Shown piece by piece: positions 41,060-48,781 of a stretch of DNA of 48,781 nucleotides. Every line of letters starts with the position of its first letter. Positions within the stretch are counted from its first letter, which is position 1. This stretch comes from Clostridium ihumii AP5 (GTDB lineage: Bacteria; Bacillota; Clostridia; Clostridiales; Clostridiaceae). A program made the translations under genes and the position numbers. The stretch is taken from positions 1 through 48,781 of the forward strand of contig NZ_CCAT010000053.1 of assembly GCF_000612845.1 (NCBI RefSeq), written 5' to 3'. Below the pieces are notes generated by a model that did not search any database, had not been told where the DNA came from, and saw only the letters and a list, made by a program, of their open reading frames with translations.

Positions 41060-42713
41060 TGATATTCCAGAAATACAAAACTATATTGATTTAGTTCATA
41101 GTGGGTATATAGAGGTATGTAAAGAACAAATTCTATTATGTGACTATGTAGAGAAGTGCTTTGAAAAGGAAGAGTTGTATGTAGATATAGAAGCATTGAA
41201 TAAATATTTAAATTATCAGAAATACTTTCCATTTAATTTATTAGAGTGGGAAGTATTTTGTTTTACATTGCATAATTGCACATACACTAAAAATGGTATG
41301 TTGAGATTTCCAGACTTATTAATTTTAGTTGGTCGTGGAGCAGGTAAAAATGGATATTTGGCATATGAAGATTTTTGTTTATTAACACCAGTTAATAAAG
41401 TTAAAAAATATCATATTGATATTTGTGCAAACAGTGAAGAACAAGCTAAGACGAGTTTTGAGGATGTATATGATGTACTGGATGATGAAAAAAATAAAAA
41501 AAAGTTTAAAAAACACTTTGATTGGAATAAGGAAGTTATAAAAAATTTAAAAACAGGTTCAGAATTAAAATTTAGGACATCAAATGCAAAAACAAAAGAT
41601 GGTGGAAGACAGGGTAAAGTTGATTTTGATGAATATCATCAATATGAAGATTATAAAACTATAAATGTATTTTTAACTGGACTTGGAAAAAAAGAACATC
41701 CAAGAACAACAATAACAACTACTAATGGAGATGTTAGGGATGGTCCACTAGATAAAATAATTTCAAGGTCAGAGCAAATATTAATAGGTGCTATAGATGA
41801 TAATGGACTATTGCCTTTTATTTGTAAATTAGATGATGAAAAAGAAGTAGATAACCCTAAAATGTGGGATAAAGCAAACCCCTCATTACACAAGTTGCCA
41901 CATTTACAAGCAGAACTAAAGAAAGAATATATAAATTATAAGGAAGACCCTATAAGTAATTCTGCATTTATGACAAAGAGGATGAACATACCAAAAGGAG
42001 ATGCAGATAAAGAAGTTACAAGTTGGGAAAATATATTAGCAACTAATCAAGAGATACCAGATTTAGAAGGAGCAACTTGTACAGTAGGTATTGATTATGC
42101 AAAAACAACTGACTTTGTATGTGCTGGTTTATTATTTAAGTTTAAAGGTAAATATTATTGGTTATCTCATACATGGGTTTGTGAAAATTGCAATGATTTA
42201 GGAAGGATAAAAGCACCTTTGAGAGAGTGGGAAAAAGCTGGATATTTAACTTTTATAAAAGGTCCAGAAGTTCCACCAAATACACCTGTAACTTGGTTAC
42301 AAGAACAAGCCTTAAAATATAACTTAACTATATTAGGAATGGACCAGTATAGATATACATTATTAGCTAAGTCACTAAAAGAAGCAGGATTCGATACTGA
42401 TAAAGGTGGAGCAAATAATATTAAGTTAATAAGACCTAGTAATCAGATGCTTAATTACCCATTAATCAACAGTGCATTTACTAATCATAATATTGTATGG
42501 GGAGATAATCCTCTGATGAGATGGTATACAAATAATGCATGTATAAAGCAAGAAAAACATGATAATTTTAGCTTTGGGAAAATAGAACCCAAAAGTCGTA
42601 AAACTGATGGATTTATGGCTTTTGTAGCAGCTATGTGTGTAAGTGGAGATTTAGAAGATAGTGGAGAAACATTTGATATAGATGATTTGGAATTGGGGGT
42701 ATATACCTATTAA
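41037..42713 (+). CDS. terL: Phage terminase large subunit
   Basis: This ~558-residue DNA-packaging ATPase/nuclease has Walker A-like VGRGAGKN and Walker B VDFDEYHQYED. Nuclease acidic residues are in TVGIDYAKTTDF, ILGMDQYRYTLL and SRKTDGFMAFV. Length and motif order are those of HK97-type TerL. The exact start is unclear (GTG 41031/41034 or ATG 41037/41040); all lie inside terS and have only a weak RBS. Confidence 0.92.
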   Translation: MMKKTNCSDIPEIQNYIDLVHSGYIEVCKEQILLCDYVEKCFEKEELYVDIEALNKYLNYQKYFPFNLLEWEVFCFTLHNCTYTKNGMLRFPDLLILVGRGAGKNGYLAYEDFCLLTPVNKVKKYHIDICANSEEQAKTSFEDVYDVLDDEKNKKKFKKHFDWNKEVIKNLKTGSELKFRTSNAKTKDGGRQGKVDFDEYHQYEDYKTINVFLTGLGKKEHPRTTITTTNGDVRDGPLDKIISRSEQILIGAIDDNGLLPFICKLDDEKEVDNPKMWDKANPSLHKLPHLQAELKKEYINYKEDPISNSAFMTKRMNIPKGDADKEVTSWENILATNQEIPDLEGATCTVGIDYAKTTDFVCAGLLFKFKGKYYWLSHTWVCENCNDLGRIKAPLREWEKAGYLTFIKGPEVPPNTPVTWLQEQALKYNLTILGMDQYRYTLLAKSLKEAGFDTDKGGANNIKLIRPSNQMLNYPLINSAFTNHNIVWGDNPLMRWYTNNACIKQEKHDNFSFGKIEPKSRKTDGFMAFVAAMCVSGDLEDSGETFDIDDLELGVYTY

Positions 42714-42737
42714 ATATTTGATGAAAGGGGTGATAGA

Positions 42738-43898
42738 TTGAAGGTTATAGATTTTTTCAGGGATATGTTTGGTTCTAAAAATGAAATAAGTTTGAATGAA
42801 AAATTTCAAGATACATTAAATAGTATTGCAGTAGAGGAATTTGCTATAAACACAGCAATAAATCTAATTGCTAGTTGTATTGCAAAATGTGAATTTAAAA
42901 CATTTTATAAAAATAAAGAAATAAAAAAGGATGAATATTATACATGGAATATAGAACCAAATAAAAATCAAAATTCTACAGAATTTATTCAAGAATTGAT
43001 TTCAAAATTGTTATATAACAATGAAGCTTTAGTAGTTGATATTAATGGAGAATTTATAATTGCAGATAGCTTTTACAAAAAAGAATATGCGATTATTGAA
43101 GATTATTTTGAGAATGTAACAATAAAAGATTATGAATTTAATAAAAGATTTTATATGAGTGATGTGCTTTATTTTAAGCTTAACAATAAAGATATAAGTC
43201 TGTTATTAAATAAATTAATGGATGGATATAATAAGCTTCTTAATATGGCAATAGGTAAATATAAAAGAGCTGGAGGAAGAAAAGGGATAGTTAATTTGGA
43301 TGCAATTGCAAAGGGGGATGAAGAAAAGAAAAAGCTAATTGATGAAATGTTTAGCAAGAGCTTTAAAGCTTATTTTGAAAATGAAAATGCAGTAATTAAT
43401 CTTCCTAAAGGTGTGAAGTATGAAGAAAAGAGTGGAGAAAATGGTAGAAAAGCTACTAGTGAAATAACTGATATACAAATTTTAGTTAAGGAGGCTTTTG
43501 AAAGGTCAGCACAAGCATTTAAGATACCACCAGCATTGTTAAGAGGGGATATAGCAGATATTGAAAAGTTAACAGATAATTTTTTAACATTTTGTATAGA
43601 CCCTTTAGTAGATTTATTAAGTAGTGAAATAAATAGAAAAAGAATTGGTAAAAAGGAATATTTAAGTGGGACAAAAATAAAAATTGATACTACATGTATT
43701 AAACATATAGATATATTTGCTATTGCAGAAAAAATAGACAAGCTTATATCTACTGGAATGTATAGTGTTGATGAAATTAGGAAAAAACTTAAAGATACTA
43801 TTCTAAACACAGATTGGAGTGAAAAACATTGGATTACAAAGAATTATTCGGATATTTCAGATATAGAAAATACGAAAGGAGGTGAGAAGAATGAATAG
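42738..43898 (+). CDS. Phage portal protein (HK97 type)
   Basis: This 386-residue protein begins MKVIDFFRDMFGSKNEISLN, has AINTAINLIASCIAKCEFK early, and DADIQILVKEAFERSAQAFKI-like stem/clip region with FKIPPALLRGDI. It forms the dodecameric ring through which DNA enters the head. TTG start at 42738 follows AAAGGGGTGAT. It overlaps the protease gene by 8 nt. Confidence 0.88.
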   Translation: MKVIDFFRDMFGSKNEISLNEKFQDTLNSIAVEEFAINTAINLIASCIAKCEFKTFYKNKEIKKDEYYTWNIEPNKNQNSTEFIQELISKLLYNNEALVVDINGEFIIADSFYKKEYAIIEDYFENVTIKDYEFNKRFYMSDVLYFKLNNKDISLLLNKLMDGYNKLLNMAIGKYKRAGGRKGIVNLDAIAKGDEEKKKLIDEMFSKSFKAYFENENAVINLPKGVKYEEKSGENGRKATSEITDIQILVKEAFERSAQAFKIPPALLRGDIADIEKLTDNFLTFCIDPLVDLLSSEINRKRIGKKEYLSGTKIKIDTTCIKHIDIFAIAEKIDKLISTGMYSVDEIRKKLKDTILNTDWSEKHWITKNYSDISDIENTKGGEKNE

Positions 43899-44619
43899 AC
43901 AATTATGGACAATAAAACAACAGGCAGATACATTAGAAATTTATTTATATGATGATATAGAGGATGATAGAGAGGATTGGTGGACTGGAGAAAAAATAGA
44001 AAGTGAAACATCATCTAAACATATAAAGGATGTATTGCAAAATAATGAGAATGTTAATTTTATTAATGTATTTATAAATAGTTATGGTGGAAATGTCAAA
44101 GAAGGATTAGGTATATATAATCTTTTGAAAAGGCATAAGGCATATAAAACAGCATATATAGATGGATTTGCATGTAGCATAGCAAGTGTAATACCTATGA
44201 GTTGTGACAAAATAATAATGGGAACAAATGCGTTGATGATGATACATCATGCATCCATGGGATGTTATGGGAATGCTGAACAATTAAGAAAAAATGCAAA
44301 CGATCTTGATGTTATAGACGAAGCAAGTTGTTCAAGTTACTTAACAAGAGCAGGAGAAAAATTAAATGAAGATACATTAAAAGAATTATTAGATAATCAA
44401 ACATGGTTAAATGCAAAACAATGTGTTGAATATGGATTAGCAGATGAAATAGCGGGGCTACAAGAAGATGAAACAATAAAAGTAGCAAAACAAAAATATA
44501 ATAAATATATTCAGAGGTTACAAGATGAACCAGCACCAATAGTGCCAAAAGAATTTATAGAGCAAAAAACTAATGCAAATAAATTGATGCAAATATTTAA
44601 AAAGAAAGAGGGTAAATAA
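43891..44619 (+). CDS. Phage head maturation protease (ClpP-like)
   Basis: This 242-residue protein has a ClpP/SppA fold: FINSYGGNVKEGLGIYNLL, then DGFACSIASVIPMS with candidate Ser, MMIHHASMG with the His, and AKQCVEYGLADEI with the Asp. It processes the capsid protein during assembly. ATG at 43891 follows AAAGGAGGTGAG; the GTG at 43882 is part of that RBS. Confidence 0.88.
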   Translation: MNRQLWTIKQQADTLEIYLYDDIEDDREDWWTGEKIESETSSKHIKDVLQNNENVNFINVFINSYGGNVKEGLGIYNLLKRHKAYKTAYIDGFACSIASVIPMSCDKIIMGTNALMMIHHASMGCYGNAEQLRKNANDLDVIDEASCSSYLTRAGEKLNEDTLKELLDNQTWLNAKQCVEYGLADEIAGLQEDETIKVAKQKYNKYIQRLQDEPAPIVPKEFIEQKTNANKLMQIFKKKEGK

Positions 44620-44623
44620 TATT

Positions 44624-45814
44624 ATGGCAATGAAAAGTAAAGATTTATTAAAACAAGAGTTATTAAACGGATTAAAGGAAGCTATGCAAAGTGAGGATGA
44701 AGGAGCAATAGCACAAGCATTTACTGAATTTGGATTGTCAGTACAACAAAATATACTTGAAGATGTAAAGGCATATCAAGAAACAGCAGATAAAGAAATT
44801 TTAGCTAAAAGAGGAGTGCATCAATTAACACAAAAAGAAAATGTATTTTATCAAAGTGTTATAGAAGCTATGAAGAGCAATGATGTTAGACAAGCATTTA
44901 CTGGGTTAGAAGTAGCTTTCCCAGAGACTATAATTGACAACATTATAGCTGATATAAAATCAGAGCATCCATTATTAGATGAAATAAATTTTCAAAATAC
45001 AACAATTTTAACTAAGGTGCTTGTAAATAAAAAAGGAGTACAATTGGCACAATGGGGACCTTTAGGGTCAAAAATAACTAAGGAATTAGAGGGTGCTATA
45101 GGAAAGATTGATTTAACACTTTGCAAGTTGAGTGCATATATACCAATATCAAAGGATATGTTAGAAGTTGGTCCACAATGGATAGATGCATATGTAAGAG
45201 GCACTTTATCAGAAGCTATAGCATGTGCACTGGAAACAGCTATAGTAACAGGAACAGGAAAAGATGAACCAATAGGTATGGATAGAGATGTATCAGAAAA
45301 TGTAACAGTTACAGGAGGGGTTTATCCTAAAAAGTCAGTTGTTAAAATTATGGATTTATCACCTAAAACATATGGCAAATTACTAAGTACATTAGTAAAA
45401 GGACCTAATGATAAAAAGAGACCAGTAAATAGTGTTGTTTTAATAGTTAATCCTGTAGATTACTTTACAAAAGTAATGCCGGCAACAACTATTAGAGGAA
45501 CAGATGGAACATATAAGAATAATGTATTTCCATTTCCAACTACAGTAATACAAAGCTGTGGAGTTAATGAGGGTGAAGCTATTATCGGATTAAGTGAAAA
45601 ATATTTCATGGGAATAGGTGCAGGTTCTAATGGTGGTAAAATTGAGTATTCAGACGAATTTAAGTTTTTAGATGATGAAAGAGTATATCTTACTAAATTA
45701 TATGGAAATGGAAGAGCATTAGATAATAATGCTTTTATTTTATTAGATATAAGTAAACTAGAGGATGCAACTTTAGAAGTAACAGTAAAAACAAAAGGAG
45801 AAACACAGAAATAA
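44624..45814 (+). CDS. Major capsid protein (HK97 fold)
   Basis: This 396-residue protein has an N-terminal ~110 residues charged and helical (MAMKSKDLLKQELLNGLKEA), likely a delta domain removed by the protease just upstream. The core follows from about FPETIIDNIIADIKSEHPLL, with ISKDMLEVGPQWIDAYVRG and GTGKDEPIGMD, typical of HK97-type shells. Directly after the protease gene, as expected. Confidence 0.9.
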   Translation: MAMKSKDLLKQELLNGLKEAMQSEDEGAIAQAFTEFGLSVQQNILEDVKAYQETADKEILAKRGVHQLTQKENVFYQSVIEAMKSNDVRQAFTGLEVAFPETIIDNIIADIKSEHPLLDEINFQNTTILTKVLVNKKGVQLAQWGPLGSKITKELEGAIGKIDLTLCKLSAYIPISKDMLEVGPQWIDAYVRGTLSEAIACALETAIVTGTGKDEPIGMDRDVSENVTVTGGVYPKKSVVKIMDLSPKTYGKLLSTLVKGPNDKKRPVNSVVLIVNPVDYFTKVMPATTIRGTDGTYKNNVFPFPTTVIQSCGVNEGEAIIGLSEKYFMGIGAGSNGGKIEYSDEFKFLDDERVYLTKLYGNGRALDNNAFILLDISKLEDATLEVTVKTKGETQK

Positions 45815-45837
45815 TTATAAAGGAAGAAGTGAATTAG

Positions 45838-46149
45838 ATGAATAATGAGTTGCTTCAAGACATTAAAGATTATTTGAATATTTCATGGCAAGATGAAAAG
45901 ATAGATAAGAATATAGCAGGAATGATAAAAAGAGGAATGGCATATTTAAAGGATGTAGCAGGAGTAAAGGAATTAGATTTTGAAGAGGAAAATAATTCGA
46001 GAGCATTACTATTTGATTATGTAAGATATGCAAATAGCCAAGCATTAGAAATGTTTAGTATTAATTTTCAAAGTGAATTATTGTCATTACATTTAGAATA
46101 TCAAGCAAAGGCTTTGCAGGAGAAGAAAAATGAAAATAAAAGTTCCTAA
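45838..46149 (+). CDS. Head-tail connector, gp6-like
   Basis: This 103-residue helical protein (LLQDIKDYLNISWQDEKIDK, then a FDYVRYANSQALEMF segment) has the pattern of HK97 gp6-like adaptor proteins. Directly after the capsid gene. Overlaps the next gene by 20 nt. Confidence 0.75.
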   Translation: MNNELLQDIKDYLNISWQDEKIDKNIAGMIKRGMAYLKDVAGVKELDFEEENNSRALLFDYVRYANSQALEMFSINFQSELLSLHLEYQAKALQEKKNENKSS

Positions 46150-46447
46150 CATAGAATTTCAAGTATTTAATGATGGAGTTTGTGATATTTACTATGAAGA
46201 AGATGAACACAAGGATTTTAAGTATAAAAGGTTAGGTTTTAATGAAAGGGTATTAGGGTTTAAACGATATTTTGCTGCTGCTTCTGCAAAAGTTGAAATA
46301 AAAAAAATTATAAGAATACCATACGTAGAAAACATTGATGATTATGACACTATAGAGATAGAAAAACAAAAATATGAAATAAAATTGATACAAGCTAAGT
46401 ATGATACAAACCCTAAATGTTTAGAATTAACACTTAACATAAAATAA
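46130..46447 (+). CDS. Head closure/head-tail adaptor protein
   Basis: This 105-residue beta-rich protein (MKIKVPNIEFQVFNDGVCDI, FAAASAKVEIKKIIRIPYVE, YDTIEIEKQKYEIK) fits the stopper position in HK97-like operons. Family called from position and fold pattern. AGGAGAAG upstream. Confidence 0.65.
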   Translation: MKIKVPNIEFQVFNDGVCDIYYEEDEHKDFKYKRLGFNERVLGFKRYFAAASAKVEIKKIIRIPYVENIDDYDTIEIEKQKYEIKLIQAKYDTNPKCLELTLNIK

Positions 46448-46470
46448 AAGAGGGAGTTGATTAATTATAT

Positions 46471-46854
46471 ATGGCTGATTTAGAAATAGGCGGTATGGAT
46501 GAAATAATAAAAAGAGTAAAGAGTATGGGAAAAGCGGGAGAAAAAATAGAAAATATAGCACTAAAGAAGGCAGGAAACATAATTTTAGAAGAAGCTAAGA
46601 AAAATGTACCCAAACGAACAGAAAATTTAAAAAAAGGATTAAAAGTTTCTAATATTCATAGGAAAGCTGGAAATAAATATGTAGTAGTAGGAATACAAAG
46701 AGGAGATAATTCTAAAATATTCTATGGGAAATTTTTAGAGTTTGGTACTAGTAAAATGAAAGCTAAACCATTTTTAGGACCTGCATATGAATTAAAAAAA
46801 GAAGAAGTAAAAGAAACAATAAAACAAGAGTTTAAAAATGCTCTAAAAATATAA
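46471..46854 (+). CDS. HK97 gp10-like tail component
   Basis: This 127-residue protein has the HK97-gp10 pattern: MDEIIKRVKSMGKAGEKIEN, ALKKAGNIILEEAKKNVPKR, and FYGKFLEFGTSKMKAKPFLG. It helps complete the head-tail joint. GAGGGAG upstream. Confidence 0.85.
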   Translation: MADLEIGGMDEIIKRVKSMGKAGEKIENIALKKAGNIILEEAKKNVPKRTENLKKGLKVSNIHRKAGNKYVVVGIQRGDNSKIFYGKFLEFGTSKMKAKPFLGPAYELKKEEVKETIKQEFKNALKI

Positions 46855-46867
46855 AAAAGGTGAGAAC

Positions 46868-47197
46868 ATGAATGTAAATGAATTAATTGAGAATACTTTA
46901 AAACCTTTAAACATTCCAATAAAACATCATATATATGTTGGGAAAGAAACAACATATATAACCTTTTTTGAGTATCTTGAAAAGGGTGAAGATTATTATG
47001 ATGATACAGAAAAAAGTACAGGACATTATATACAAATTGATTTATGGTCAAAAGAGGAATTGGATTCTATAAAAAAGGACACAGTAAATCTGTTAATAAA
47101 AAATGGCTTTGTAAAAAAGAATATATATGATTTTTATGAACCCGACACTAAAATTTTTCATAAGTGTTTGAGGTTCTTTTATTATACAGAAAATTAG
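46868..47197 (+). CDS. Tail terminator/completion protein-like
   Basis: This 109-residue protein (LNIPIKHHIYVGKETTYITF, then GHYIQIDLWSKEELDS and a C-terminal helix) occupies the tail terminator position before the major tail gene; the pattern resembles DUF3168-type proteins. AAAAGGTGAG upstream. Confidence 0.7.
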   Translation: MNVNELIENTLKPLNIPIKHHIYVGKETTYITFFEYLEKGEDYYDDTEKSTGHYIQIDLWSKEELDSIKKDTVNLLIKNGFVKKNIYDFYEPDTKIFHKCLRFFYYTEN

Positions 47198-47208
47198 GAG
47201 GAATAATT

Positions 47209-47802
47209 ATGGCAATTAAAGGATTAAGAAATTTTAGATATGTAAAGTTAACAAAAGATAGTAAAGATGAATTAGAATATGCTACAGAGGTAAAACAACT
47301 TGTAGGAGCCAAAAGTATAAAAATTGCACCAAAAGTAGATTCTGCTGAATTATATGGTGACGACCAATTATTAGAAACAGCAAGTTCACTTGGAGCAATT
47401 GAAGTTGAAATAGATGTTGCTGAATTAACACTAGAGGAAAGAGCAGATTGGCTAGGTTATAAAATAGAAAATGGAGTTCTTATAGAAAATAAGGATGCTA
47501 CTCCAGCAGAAATAGCATTTGGATTTGAAGCACCAAAATCAAAAAGTGCTAATGAAGGTGAAGCATTTAGAATGGTTTGGTTAACAAAAGGTAAAGCAGA
47601 GCCATTAGAGGAAGAAGGAAAAACTAAAGAGGATAAATTAGAATTCCAAACACAGAAAGTAAAATTAAAATTTATGCCTAGAATTAATGACGGTGTTTAT
47701 AAAATTACAGCTGATACAGATTTAAAAGGAGCACCTAAACAAGAGCAATTCTTTAAAGTAGATTTTTTAAAAGCAGGTAAGATAGCACAAGGAGGTATAT
47801 AA
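47209..47802 (+). CDS. Major tail protein
   Basis: This 197-residue beta-rich protein starts MAIKGLRNFRYVKLTKDSKD. It has LELYGDD-type and ELTLEERADWLGYKIENG segments as in Gram-positive siphoviral tube proteins (phi13-type). It polymerises into the tail tube. ATG at 47209 follows AGGAGG; the in-frame ATG at 47164 lies within the previous gene. Confidence 0.85.
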   Translation: MAIKGLRNFRYVKLTKDSKDELEYATEVKQLVGAKSIKIAPKVDSAELYGDDQLLETASSLGAIEVEIDVAELTLEERADWLGYKIENGVLIENKDATPAEIAFGFEAPKSKSANEGEAFRMVWLTKGKAEPLEEEGKTKEDKLEFQTQKVKLKFMPRINDGVYKITADTDLKGAPKQEQFFKVDFLKAGKIAQGGI

Positions 47803-47803
47803 A

Positions 47804-48136
47804 GTGAGCAATTTAAATACTAAGGGTGCAGTAATTAATTTAGATAAAGAAAGACATATATTATTTGATTTAAATGCATTGTGTGAAATAGAAGATAAAT
47901 ATGGTGATATTTATAAAGCAATAGCTTCACTTTCATCACAACCTAAGATGAATGACATAAGATATATGTTGTATGTTGGATTATGCCATGAAGATGATAA
48001 TTTAACAGATAAAAAAGTAGGAAAATTAATAACACTACAAAATGTAACTGACGTTATAGAAGCGGTAGGAAAAGCTATGGATATGTCTTTACCAGATAAA
48101 AAAGAAGAGAGTGAAGATGATGGAAAAAACGTATAA
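47804..48136 (+). CDS. Tail assembly chaperone, zero-frame product (gpG-like)
   Basis: This 110-residue protein starts GTG at 47804, one base after the major tail stop, with AAGGAGG upstream. Helical pattern FDLNALCEIEDKYGDIYKAI fits tail assembly chaperones. It ends at a TAA directly after an A_AAA_AAC slippery site, so a minor product continues in the -1 frame. Confidence 0.85.
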   Translation: MSNLNTKGAVINLDKERHILFDLNALCEIEDKYGDIYKAIASLSSQPKMNDIRYMLYVGLCHEDDNLTDKKVGKLITLQNVTDVIEAVGKAMDMSLPDKKEESEDDGKNV

Positions 48137-48168
48137 GCCACTCTAAGGAATTACCTTGGAGTTGGCTT
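48124..48168 (+). promoter_or_regulatory. -1 programmed frameshift site with stimulatory hairpin
   Basis: A_AAA_AAC (48124-48130) is a perfect X_XXY_YYZ heptamer in the zero frame. Four nt later AAGCCACTCTAAGG (48135-48148) pairs with CCTTGGAGTTGGCTT (48154-48168), with minor defects, around AATTA. Confidence 0.88.
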
Positions 48169-48339
48169 TTTTATATTGGCAAAGTTCAATTAAATTTTAC
48201 AGACCATGAATTTTGGAGATTAACATTAAAAAAATTATTAGTTCTATGGGATGAACATTGTAAGTTTAATGGTTGGGGTAAAAATAACAAAGAAGATAAT
48301 GAAGAAGATGTTTATATAGATGAAATAAGTTGGTTATAA
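48130..48339 (+). CDS. Tail assembly chaperone, -1 frame extension (gpGT-like)
   Basis: From the slippery site the -1 frame stays open for 69 codons (RISHSKELPWSWLFYIGKVQ ... YIDEISWL) to TAA 48337-48339. It has no start codon or RBS of its own. The fused product would be about 178 residues, standard for the GT chaperone between major tail and tape measure genes. Confidence 0.82.
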   Translation, partial: RISHSKELPWSWLFYIGKVQLNFTDHEFWRLTLKKLLVLWDEHCKFNGWGKNNKEDNEEDVYIDEISWL

Positions 48340-48368
48340 GAGCTTAGAAATTTTTCTAGGCTCTTTTA
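48338..48368 (+). terminator. Hairpin before the tape measure gene
   Basis: AGAGCTTAGAAA (48339-48350) pairs with TTTCTAGGCTCT (48353-48364), one defect, followed by TTTAATTT. Perhaps a partial terminator that lowers tape measure expression. Confidence 0.6.
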
Positions 48369-48392
48369 ATTTGAAAAGAAAGGAGGAATAGG

Positions 48393-48781
48393 ATGTCAGA
48401 AGATATAGGAAGTTTAGTTGTTCGTGTTGCTATGGATAATACTTCATTTCAAGAGGGAGTAAACAGTTTAAACAGATCATTAAGTGTTGTAAAAAGTGAG
48501 TTTAAAAATGCAACTAGTGGATTAAAGGAACATGGCAAGGGATTGGATGGATTAAAGGCAAAACAAGAAATGCTTTCAAAATCTATAAGTACTCAATCAG
48601 AAATAGTAAAAACATATAAAGATAAATTAGAATCATCAAAACAGGCATTAGAAGATTCAATTGATGCACAAATTTTACTTAAAATAAATGTTGATAAAGC
48701 TAAAAAGTCATATGAGGAAAGCAAAGTAGAATTAGGGAAGAATAGTGAAAAGACAAAAGAACTAAAAGAAAGCTATGAAAA
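48393..48781 (+). CDS. Tail tape measure protein, N-terminal part
   Basis: The gene runs off the window end (129+ residues visible). The start MSEDIGSLVVRVAMDNTSFQ, then LNRSLSVVKSEFKNATSG and coiled coil is typical of phage tape measure proteins, which set tail length. AAAGGAGGAATAGG precedes ATG. Confidence 0.88.
   Translation, partial: MSEDIGSLVVRVAMDNTSFQEGVNSLNRSLSVVKSEFKNATSGLKEHGKGLDGLKAKQEMLSKSISTQSEIVKTYKDKLESSKQALEDSIDAQILLKINVDKAKKSYEESKVELGKNSEKTKELKESYE

Overview
The window is AT-rich, Gram-positive, low-GC DNA with strong AGGAGG-type ribosome binding sites. It carries a clostridial 5S rRNA/tRNA-Asn pair, a family I.5 secreted lipase, YtrA-type GntR/ABC cassettes and a Spo0E-like protein. 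Together these point to a spore-forming Clostridium sensu stricto (C. botulinum/sporogenes/butyricum-like); the species cannot be fixed from sequence reading alone.

Region 1 (1-9.5 kb) is chromosomal. It starts with the distal end of an rRNA operon (5S, tRNA-Asn, terminator) and a frameshifted TIGR04076-type pseudogene. Single genes follow: an alpha/beta hydrolase, a HEPN protein, a sirtuin, and a four-gene minus-strand group (GyrI-like protein, small membrane protein, Nudix hydrolase, SGNH hydrolase). After these come a secreted triacylglycerol lipase, an O6-alkylguanine-DNA methyltransferase and an AraC/GyrI-type regulator.

Region 2 (9.6-28.5 kb) is an envelope-stress/transport region. Two paralogous GntR(YtrA)-ABC cassettes lie in tandem behind a promoter with a GTATATACTG palindrome and a 30-residue membrane micropeptide. 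A three-gene ABC exporter and an OmpR/HAMP-kinase pair follow. A second two-component pair leads into a lipoprotein glycoside hydrolase related to GH101/GH129, a membrane metallophosphoesterase, an RDD protein and the RNA methyltransferase RlmCD. Three promoters here share the same architecture, an 11-bp-phased TGTAAC/TGTCAT direct repeat exactly 10 bp before the -10 box. This suggests one PhoB-like regulon. Intergenic regions hold two families of dispersed or tandem repeats.

Region 3 (28.5 kb to the end) is the left and central part of an HK97-type siphoviral prophage inserted just after rlmCD. Its order is integrase, ImmA-like peptidase, CI-like repressor and Cro-like repressor around a divergent promoter region; an excisionase-like protein; a replication initiator with a likely internal origin; and a run of small early genes including a Spo0E-like phosphatase. 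An inverted Abi-alpha gene and an extra AraC/GyrI cassette follow, then an ArpU/RinA-like late regulator, a nonsense-interrupted HNH endonuclease, and the packaging, head and tail genes. The tail assembly chaperone gene has a clear A_AAA_AAC frameshift site with a downstream hairpin. The window ends inside the tape measure gene, so the right end of the prophage and its lysis genes are not visible.
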